From NCBI RefSeq assembly GCF_037042905.1, contig NC_087258.1, forward strand, positions 10,529,501 to 10,593,500: a stretch of 64,000 nt of DNA. Direction: 5' to 3'. This document shows, in pieces, positions 56,680-64,000 of this stretch. Source of the DNA: Lytechinus pictus (taxonomy: Eukaryota; Echinodermata; Echinoidea; Temnopleuroida; Toxopneustidae). The notes under the pieces are model-generated. The model had not been told where the DNA came from and searched no databases. It saw nothing but the letters and a program-made list of their open reading frames with translations. Each line of letters opens with the position of its first letter. The stretch's first letter is position 1. A program made the position numbers and the translations under genes.

Positions 56680-56740
56680 TGTCAAATTTTTTGCGGCCGA
56701 TTTTGCCCCCCCTGTGGAAAATCCTAGGTACGCCACTGCT
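56310..56740 (-). repeat. G-tract / TTTGACAAGC repeat, minus copy
   Basis: Inverse of the unit at 53905-54220: four CCTGACGAGCTT-GAAGACC units separated by C8-C9 runs, two copies of CTTGTCAATTTTTTTCTGGT with GAAGACC and T-runs, ending ATCCTAGGTACGCCACTG. Confidence 0.8.
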
Positions 56741-57056
56741 TTCAAGGAGTACTCAAGTGTAAAGTCCTCACTTTACACTTGGGTAAAAACGGCATGTTAA
56801 CATTCAAAATTTTGATAATGGCTCTCAAAAGGGGGCACAGCCGCCACTGTGGTAAATGACTGTCTGTTTAGCCTAGTTACATGTAGTTCGAACATACAAC
56901 GAGCTTTGAATGTTTTTAAGATTTCATTATCAGTCGGTGGTGAAGCTCGGTAAGATAAACAGTGGATTGATCTGACTGCAAAGTGGAGGGCTCTCTCTCA
57001 TTTTTTATAAGCAATCATCTTGTGGTCGTAGATTTTTTGTTTTCAATAAAAAAAAA

Positions 57057-57150
57057 ATGGATACAATTCAAAAATTTGATTACATCGTTGTGGGATGCGG
57101 TGGTGTTGGAAGTGCCGCGGTATACTGGCTATCGAAGAGAGCTGGAAAAC
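57057..57150 (+). CDS. Oxidase exon 1: FAD Rossmann motif
   Basis: ATG at 57057 follows an A-run; 31 codons plus one base, MDTIQKFDYIVVGCGGVGSA then AVYWLSKRAGK. The donor is GTGAGT. The first beta strand and GxGxxG are placed as usual for the very N-terminus of this family, which supports the start. Confidence 0.87.
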
Positions 57151-59742
57151 GTGAGTATTTTTTTATTGATAAATATCATGCTTTAATTCAGGATTGACCT
57201 CGAGTGTCTTAGGGCCTTTTCACACATGAATCTTGAATCATCATTATAATGATGATTGCTATTGTAATCGTGACTGTGATTAGCGTTCGTAATTCTAATC
57301 ATGTTCTGGTTTGGTTTCAAACGTGCTAAATATTCGTCATTCGCCTTATTTTTCTCTGGAATCATTCAAATTACGCCTTTATTAACGTGTGAAAGGGCGG
57401 TTAGACACCACTTACTTGAAATAACGTAAATTCCTAAACCCGTAAGGTCGTTATTCATGATACTTAATGATGGACGATAATTACAATAAAATAACAAAAT
57501 ATGAAATTGACTCAGGGCCTTTTCACACGTGAATCTTGAATCATCATTGTAAACGTGACTGTGATTAGCCTTCGTGATTCTAATCATTTTCTAGTTTGGT
57601 TTCACACGTGCTAAATATTCGTCATAAGCCTTATTTTTCACTGGTTCAAATAAAGATATTTTAACCGTGTGAATGGGCGGAATATCTTGTATTATAAAAA
57701 CATTTTTTTGGGAAGATCTTTATTTTGCGTTATCAATAATGATTTTTATTTTTTACGCATTATGAAAAGCGTGCACGAATTATAAATATGAATATCGTTT
57801 GTATACTGATATTCATCAAAAAAGATAATGGTAATGAGTCCTTTAAAATAAAAAAAGTTACTCATGCATGCCAGAAAAATAAAATGAGGTTATATGCATT
57901 AAAAATTTCAAAACTCATTGTAGCTTCTTAAGTTACAGTTAATCGAAATTCGTTTCTACTACTTTAAAGTCCATGATTGAACTGGGATCCGGTTTCATAA
58001 AATTCCTACGATCATGCGAGTCGATTTCTTTATATTTTGTGTCAAGGGGGGGGGGGGTGGCGACCCTCTAAAAATCGAAATTCTGGGGGAAAGGGGGTGA
58101 CCCAATTACCAGTTTGGTAAACTTGCTATTATGCGCATTCCAGGGCCATGGAACAAGGGGTGATGGTTTAACTTTAACAAGGCAAATAAAGGGATGAAGG
58201 TGATTTTGGGCCAGTAAATATTTGATAAGCAAAGAAATTATGTTTTTTACTTCTGCTATTTCTTATACTTACCTGATTTCCAAGGGATGCTGCCTATGGT
58301 AAATATCTGCACACGCAGCACCCGTGGCAAATCTTGGGGGGTGTTTCAGCACCCCCGCTACCCAGAGCCATGGCCCACCCCCGCGCTCTATAGCAGGACT
58401 CATGCGGAATCAACGCTCCAATGGGAGTTATACCAAAATTTCAAAGTCTGATTGAAAGTCGTTGTGAAACGTTTACCAGAATGATGCACAGTATATGCCG
58501 ACTAACTGTATATTGACTTTAAGTACAATAACTCGTACATCTGAGAGATTCCCTACCTGATACTGAGGTATACATAATCCCCTCAAATTTACATGCAGGA
58601 TTCCAGTGGTCAAATCTTAACATCCCAAGACCAGGTATGACTATTCAGCAATATTTGATATGAACTTATTTTATGCCATTGTGCCATTGTTTTCATATCA
58701 ATGGTTACAAAGTTGCAAAAAATGCATTCCCTCCCGTGGAATAATCTCCCCTTTCTCATCAATAAGTGGAGGTGCCGTGGTCGAGTGGTCTAAGGCGGGG
58801 TCTAAGGCTCCATGGCTATGCATGCATGGAAGTCCGGGGTTCGATTCCCGGGCCACGGCCGGTACCTTTGCTCTTTTATCCTGCATCCGAATGAATGGAA
58901 TGCCTAACGCATTATTGGTAACTAGGTGCGCACTAGCTTGTTAAAAACAGAAGGTTTGTCCCTTTGTGTAGTGTAGGGTGGCATATGTGAAGCGGGGGGG
59001 GGGGGGGGGGGAGCGAATTCCCCCTTATGATTCGTCAAATAATAAAAAACAAAGGGAAACAGAGGATATAGGGGAAACGGAATAAAGACGTGCAGCTCCT
59101 CCATTATTATGTCATGTGATATATCCTCCAAAATGCCATTTTCTGAAAACAAAGTGATCTACTAATTTCTTGAGTATATATATATATTATCAGACACATC
59201 AACTCATATCCCATTCTATAGATAAAAAAATAATTATATTCATCATGTTCATAAAAAAAATGAATTTATGTATAATAGTCCTACAAGATATATGGGGGAA
59301 CTGCTCGCATATGACATCGTAAGTGAAAAACTTGATTCTCTTATTTTTATGGATTTTCATCTAGCTTTGACCAATATTTTTTTTCCTGCTCTCATTAAAA
59401 AAAACCCGACTTATCGTCAGTGTGAATTTCCCCGTTCAAATTTTAAGAGGAGGGCTTGTAAATATAACTGGAGAAGTAAAATGGTCGTTTTATAAAGCCT
59501 GTGGTCCCTTCTGTAATAAACTCTTTCATCACCTTTAATATTATCATTTATGTGTGTTTTAATTGTTTGTTTATCTTGTTTGTTTAGTGGTTCTTGGATT
59601 GGAGCAGTTTAGGCTTGGGCATGGCAACGGCGGCTCACAAGATTGGACAAGGATTTTGTAAGAAACCATTTTTTATGGGCGGAAATCTCTCCTTAAAGGT
59701 AGGGGGACACACACACACATATATATATATATGTGTGTGAGG

Positions 59743-59773
<31 letters not shown>

Positions 59774-62700
59774 TGTGTGTGTGTGTGTGTGTGTATATAC
59801 ATACATATATATATATATGTATGTATGTATGTATGTATATATTTATATATACAGTACATATTTCGAAGAGGGGAGGTATTCCTAACTAAAGATGAAAGGC
59901 CTCAATAAATAATGCGAACGCGAAGCGCTAGCCCAAGTATGTTGATATTTCAGAAATTGTGACCAGGAAATTGAACATTCTGAATATTTTTTGAGATCAT
60001 GAACTAGATTCGAACCTACCTAAACCATTAATACGAGCGCGAAGCGCGAGCTGAAAGTTTTTGATTTTCCAACCTAAAAACTAGACATTCGTGACACTTT
60101 TTCAAATCATGAACAGGATAGGAATAACCTAAAGACTGGGACATTCGTAATAGTTTTTTGAATCATGAACAGAATATGAATTCAACTAAATAATAGCTGA
60201 CAGCTCTAGGTAAAATATGGCCAGTCTTAAACCCCTATGCAATGAATTGTCGAAAAGCCCCCGCATGTACATAGATTAAATTAGAAGCGCATGTCACGGT
60301 TAGACATTTCATCATATCATTATGTCTTCATCGGCCTAACAATGCTATTTACGAATTCGTTGGAGGTGTACCGTGAACGCTTTTTAAAAATAAATCAAAC
60401 GACAGATATTTTTTCATTCAATTTATCAGGAGCAAAATGAAACTGCACTATTCTCATTCATCATTTTATAACATTCCTTTTTGTCTGGCTGGTTTTTTTA
60501 TTTCTAAAGTTTTGCCAGGTTTACCGACGCAAAAAGGAGGAAGAGTAGACATAAGAGAGGTGGAGAGAGAGAGAGGGTTAGGGGGCGGGGAAAAACATAG
60601 GGAACATAGCGGGGAAAGCTTAGACGTTGAAATTGTCACGAAAGATTGTGGTTAAATATTATGTCCTTATTTTTAATGTCGTCTGTACTATTCTTTTTGA
60701 ATATTTGAATGACAATATTAAGCATGCGTTCCCAGGCTTGGAACTGAATATGTAACTGATTATAAAAATCAATAATAATCTTGTTTTGACTGGTAAACCA
60801 ATTTGGGGTCGATCGAGGGGAACTGTCTGGTTCAGATTCTTTGCATAAAAGAAGACCCTGAACCTTTACCACTGCATCCAATATGATATAAACGGCTTGA
60901 TGGTCATAACCCTTGGAAGCGGAAGTGCTGTTGGGTATTTTGTACACAATAAGCAGCACCCTCTTAGTAATTAGCTTGGTATGCTAAAATGTACAGATTT
61001 GATACAAATCTCTGTTATTTTTCAAACAGAAGAAAAAACATTGTTTATTATCTAATTGTTATTATTTTTGTTGTAATTCTTTTTCGGACCTAAAAGAACT
61101 TCATTTAGTTGAGATAATTTTTTGTGTCATTTTCCCCCTTAACCAAATCCCCTTTCATTTTGGAGTGAAAACTTTTTTTCTCGGCTTTTTAACAAACAAG
61201 CACCCCATATCTCTTTCATTTTTGCCTCTGCCATCTTTACCTTTGCCATTTTCAACTCCGCCATTTTTTAAACTGTTAGAAATGTTATACTTAAAAAAAA
61301 ACAATTCCTGCAACAGATTCTGGAGAACACCTGTAATCTTACTGCACTGTGTAATCTTAAATGCATTTGTGTAAAATTACAGAAGATTTGTATTTTGTGC
61401 GCGTACCCTTACAAATTTATTGTAATAAATCTGTTTTCCCCTTTTTAAAAATCTGTTCTGTAAAATTGTAGAAAAATTGTGGAAAATTATTGGGTTTTTT
61501 CTGTAAAACATGTTTTTTAATTTTTCTGTAGAATCTACTGTTTTTTCTTATAGTATACCTCGGCCACTTTTACCCCTGCCATTATCACATCTTCCATTTT
61601 TACCTCTTGTCATTTATGCCTCTGCTCTTTTTACCTCTGCCATTTTTACTTCTGCTATTTTTACGTCTCCCATTTTTACCTCTGCCATTATTACCTCTGC
61701 CGTTTTTACCTCTGCCATTTTTAACTGGCACCTAAAAAATGAACAGGATTTGAATCTAAACAATTAATGAGGGCGCGAAGCGCGAGCTGAAAGTTTGAAT
61801 TTCCAACCTAAAAACTGGACAATCGTAACACTTTTTCAAATCATGAACAGGATAAACATTTTACTAAACAATATTAGATTCGAACGCGAAGTGGGTGCTG
61901 AAGATATGTCATTTCCGGCCTAAAAATTTGTATTATTAGCATATTTAAAATCAAGGTTAGGGTAACTATCTCACTAAATTTTGATTAATGTGAGCGCAAA
62001 GCGTATCCTGATTCTTTTTTATTTTCCGACCAAAAAAGTCATCTTCTTTTCACCTTATAGCAATAAACAGAATAGTATCTGACTCAACCATAATTACTGA
62101 TGCGAGCGTGAAGCGCGAAATGAATATTCAGATCTGAAAACTGGATCTTTCAAGCACTTTTGAAATAAAGAACAAGGAGTTTATTTCAATAAGCAATGCA
62201 AGCGCAAAGCGCGAGCTAGTCTGTTTTTTAAGATTTAAACCTACAAATAAGGAAAAAGATGGATATCTTCCCAAATGAATGATTTGATTTTATATATTTC
62301 GATCTAAAAAGTGAAAAAAATAAGCACGTTTTGAAATAAAGAGATGGCTGTGTATTAATGCAAAGCGCGAGCGATTTTTTTATTTTATATCATGACCTGA
62401 GTTTTTTTTCTCCAATTATTACCCTCCCCTTCCATCATTTAATGTTCTTCCTCGTCCTATCTTTCTTCTTATTTTTCTCCTCACCTTCATATTTTGTGCC
62501 GCCAATAGGGGACGGGCCCGCTTCGCCCCCTTGATCTACCTATGATCCGGGGCGGATCCACGATTTTCCAAAAGGGGGGGGGCAAATTTTTCGGAGGAAA
62601 TTTTTGACAAGCCCCCAAAATCACAAATTAAGGACATTTCATACCCGAAAAGATTTTACAAGCAAAAAAAAAAAGGTCTGTTTTAAAGGCATTTTTACAT

Positions 62701-64000
62701 TACAAATTTTGCTTCTCAAAGGGGGGGGGGGACACGTGCCTCCAGTGCCCCCCCCCCCCGCATCCGCTATGATGACCCATCCCACTGCAGGAATTTCGTG
62801 TATAAATGGAATATAAAAGTCTCGTTAATAGAGTATTTAAAAACAAATTTGGGGGATTAAATATAGTTCAAACTTATAGCGAAGGATTCATCATAACTCA
62901 TGAAAACTATTCTTTTTACTGAGTACGCGAACAATGAAAATATTCTTATATTCCAAGTAAATGTGGAATAAAGGGAAAATGAATTGGTTTAACAAAGGTA
63001 TGTTCTTACGGGGTATGGAACATTCTCGTCTACTATCTATGCACTAAATTTATTTATAAGTATCCAGAGGTGATTTTCTTGTTTCGTCATTTTTATTAGT
63101 TATGAAATTGACCATGGCCATCAATGTCATCACCCTTTGGCTGGCATATAGGGCTAGATGCGAGTTCGAGAATAGTCCGGCCGGTATGCCTTTTTTTCCT
63201 ATCCAAGTTCTTAACAAAAGCTATCTGTTTATATATATTTCGAAATATGGTTTGCTTTAAAGCAAAACTCCCATCATTTGTTGTTTAAGAGATAATCATA
63301 CACACAATGAAAAGTGTGTAAAATTGTGCCTTGTAATGTCAGTTACCGTGAAAATGCCCATGTGTATAATTTCGATTTTGAATTATGTATTTTTTCATAA
63401 TAAAAGACCACAAATAGTAGGGGGACATTTGATATTATGTCCCCCCTTTCCAAAATGGTAGGGGGACGCGTCCCCCTATGTCCCCCTGGGATTTCCGCCC
63501 ATGCTTAAGATCAGTCATAACTAATGATCTTCACCTTTAAGTTCATTGATAAATTAACCTCTTTGTATCATAACAATTCAAGGAACTTTCAAAAGCGGTT
63601 GTGCTTTTGTGTTACCTTTAATTTATCTGATTTTTTCCTGTGAGAAATCATTATGTTATTTCTATATTAGTGTTTGATACTATAGTGACAATAAAAACTC
63701 AGTTGGAAAGAAAATATCAGTCTGTTGATGGTTTATTCTCATAATATATACTATGACAAGCCATCTGTGTCATACATTCTTTTAACAGGCCTACTACATA
63801 TAGAAATAAAATTTATTCAATAAAATGATGTTAAGAGTGCCGTTTTCTATTTTAACCTCATCCTATATATACAGACGAATGTCCTACAGCGCGCCAGAGT
63901 ATATTCCCTTGGCGAGAGATAGCAAGGAAGGTTGGCTAGAAGCGGAGAGGGAGTCTGGTATGAAGCTAGTCTATACGACGGGTGGGCTTGACATCGCAAT
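57057..64000 (+). CDS. FAD-dependent amine oxidase, sarcosine oxidase (MSOX/PIPOX) family, 5' part
   Basis: Exons 57057-57150, 59588-59657 and 63875-64000 (running off the window) join in phase: 1 base carried over the first junction and 2 over the second. The product begins MDTIQKFDYIVVGCGGVGSA. It has the FAD-binding GxGxxG at residues 13-18, the ribose-binding Glu at about residue 37 (LVLGLEQF), then GHGNGGSQDWTRILRMSYS and EYIPLARDSKEGWLEAERES, which match the family signature of a Ser/Gly loop, R-I-(I/L)-R and Y-x-P-L-A in monomeric sarcosine and N-methyltryptophan oxidases. Such enzymes oxidise N-methyl amino acids with release of H2O2. Substrate and compartment (a peroxisomal targeting signal would be C-terminal) cannot be told from this part. 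Confidence 0.85.
57212..57399. mobile_element. MITE with GCCTTTTCACAC termini, copy 1
   Basis: GGCCTTTTCACAC at the left, GTGTGAAAGGGCGG at the right. The interior (TGAATCTTGAATCATCATT, GTGCTAAATATTCGTCAT) is shared with copy 2 at 57515-57680. In oxidase intron 1. Confidence 0.8.
57515..57680. mobile_element. MITE with GCCTTTTCACAC termini, copy 2
   Basis: GGGCCTTTTCACACGTGAAT at the left, CGTGTGAATGGGCGG at the right, with the same interior words and order as copy 1, about 300 bp away. Confidence 0.8.
58774..58859 (+). tRNA. tRNA-like sequence (Leu/Ser type), pseudogene or SINE head
   Basis: GCCGTGG at the start and CCACGGC at the end can pair; between them lie an A box (TGGTCGAGTGGTCTAAGG) and a B box (GGTTCGATTCCC) at class II spacing, total 86 bases. 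The anticodon arm does not form a good 5-bp stem and the T stem has a mismatch, so no anticodon is assigned. It is more likely a tRNA-derived SINE head or pseudogene than a working tRNA. Confidence 0.5.
59588..59657 (+). CDS. Oxidase exon 2
   Basis: Acceptor TTTGTTTAG, donor GTAAGA. It encodes VLGLEQFRLGHGNGGSQDWT and RI, with the adenine-ribose Glu and the conserved Gly/Ser loop. At 70 bases it is easily missed. Confidence 0.85.
59706..59842. repeat. (CA)n-(TA)n-(TG)n microsatellite
   Basis: An ACAC run, ATAT run and GTGT run in succession, then ATACATATAT and ATGTATGT repeats. The CA and TG blocks are inverse to each other, so the tract can fold on itself. Confidence 0.9.
59900..62400. repeat. 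Dispersed GCGAAGCGCGAGC repeats
   Basis: Degenerate units of roughly 100-120 bp, each with (A/G)CGCGAAGCGCGAGCT, then GA(A/T)TTTCCAACCTAAAAACT, GGACA.TCGTAACACTTTTT and CAAATCATGAACAGGAT. They are at about 59918-60200 and 61770-62370 (cores near 59921, 60035, 61777, 61880, 61995, 62105, 62200, 62360), with unrelated sequence including (TTTTTACCTCTGCCA)n at 61565-61725 between. Confidence 0.75.
61565..61725. repeat. 15-bp tandem repeat TTTTTACCTCTGCCA
   Basis: About ten units of CCATTTTTACCTCTG with small changes (TTATTACCTCTGCC, TTTACGTCTCC). A weaker set lies at 61218-61270. The open frame through it is a by-product. Confidence 0.85.
62535..62775 (+). repeat. G-tract / TTTGACAAGC repeat
   Basis: GGGGCGGATCCACGATTTTC, G9, AATTTTTGACAAGC, GATTTTACAAGCAAAAAAAA, then G9 and C10 runs and GCATCCGCTATGATG. 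The same plan as 56138-56310. Confidence 0.65.
62776..63874 (+). other. End of oxidase intron 2
   Basis: AT-rich, no gene or clear element apart from the C/G-rich terminus near 63419-63503. The final 40 bases give a normal polypyrimidine tract and acceptor for exon 3. Confidence 0.55.
63875..64000 (+). CDS. Oxidase exon 3, truncated by the window
   Basis: Acceptor TATATACAG. It encodes RMSYSAPEYIPLARDSKEGW, LEAERESGMKLVYTTGGLDI and continues past 64000. Sequence of the type LVYTTGGLDI corresponds to the strand before the substrate domain in monomeric sarcosine oxidases. Confidence 0.87.

Larger units (their letters stand above)
55260..57056. other. Intergenic DNA ahead of the oxidase gene
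   Basis: No gene is supported. It is AT-rich to 56130, then has two back-to-back G-tract repeats at 56138-56740. The oxidase promoter must lie upstream of 57057, but no clear TATA or initiator could be picked. Confidence 0.45.
57151..59587 (+). other. Oxidase intron 1
   Basis: 2.4 kb. It contains the MITE pair at 57212-57680, a G-tract repeat at about 58045-58230 (with ATTTGATAAGCAAAG), a repeated HGCACCCCC-like C-rich stretch near 58340-58385, the tRNA-like sequence at 58774 and a G16 run near 58995. Confidence 0.6.
59672..63503. mobile_element. Possible large relic with ATGGGCGGAAATC termini in oxidase intron 2
   Basis: ATGGGCGGAAATCTCTCC with GGTAGGGGGACAC at the left faces GGGGGACGCG...CCCCCTGGGATTTCCGCCCAT at the right, the ends also seen at 55030-55257. 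The interior holds the GCGAAGCGCG repeats. No target duplication is visible, and the two ends may belong to separate insertions. Confidence 0.4.

Noticed and set aside
58774..58859. Functional tRNA-Leu or tRNA-Ser gene
   Set aside because: The A and B boxes are good, but the anticodon stem does not pair and the T stem has a mismatch; kept as a tRNA-like sequence only.
59635..59859. His/Thr/Tyr-rich minus frame
   Set aside because: Translation of the CA/TA/TG microsatellite.

Overview
The window is nuclear DNA of a marine invertebrate animal, most likely an echinoderm and probably a sea urchin. Its genes are short exons (48 to 234 coding bases) with GT-AG splice sites, two of them are clearly animal orthologues, and the DNA between them is filled with short fold-back transposons of kinds I associate with echinoids. 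The species call is an inference; no species marker was found.

Three real genes can be read. (1) Plus strand, 332-10610: the last ten coding exons (481 codons plus stop) of a GIGYF-type GYF protein, the scaffold that pairs with 4EHP in translational repression; the GYF domain lies upstream of the window. (2) Minus strand, 44776-33848: seven exons of MAD2L2 (REV7), the HORMA adaptor of DNA polymerase zeta and shieldin, complete except for a short N-terminal exon that I could not place. (3) Plus strand, 57057 to the right edge: the first three exons of an FAD amine oxidase of the monomeric sarcosine oxidase family, cut off by the window end.

Everything else is intron, untranslated or intergenic DNA dominated by mobile elements. 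10611-20600 is probably partly the GIGYF 3' UTR, followed by intergenic DNA with short inverted-repeat elements. 20640-27300 is a graveyard: a broken Merlin/IS1595-like transposase, a roughly 1.5 kb duplication that joins its 3' part to a Ty3/gypsy-like LTR-gag remnant, a decayed PIN-like gene split by a fold-back element, and a decayed zinc-finger fragment. 27411-32119 is a 4.7 kb palindromic element whose two arms carry opposed arrays of two different tandem repeats. The MAD2L2 introns hold satellite-bearing elements, and one holds a 4.0 kb hAT-like insertion that itself contains a second hAT-like insertion. 50200-64000 holds further nested elements, G-tract repeats and GCGAAGCGCG-type repeats that run into the oxidase introns.

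The three genes show no functional coupling; they are ordinary animal neighbours. The most unusual structures are the arrayed palindrome at 27411-32119, the nested hAT insertions with intact 8-bp target duplications, and an 87-bp tandem repeat that has copied a splice donor of the GIGYF gene three times into the following intron. All calls come from reading the sequence by eye; no similarity search was run.
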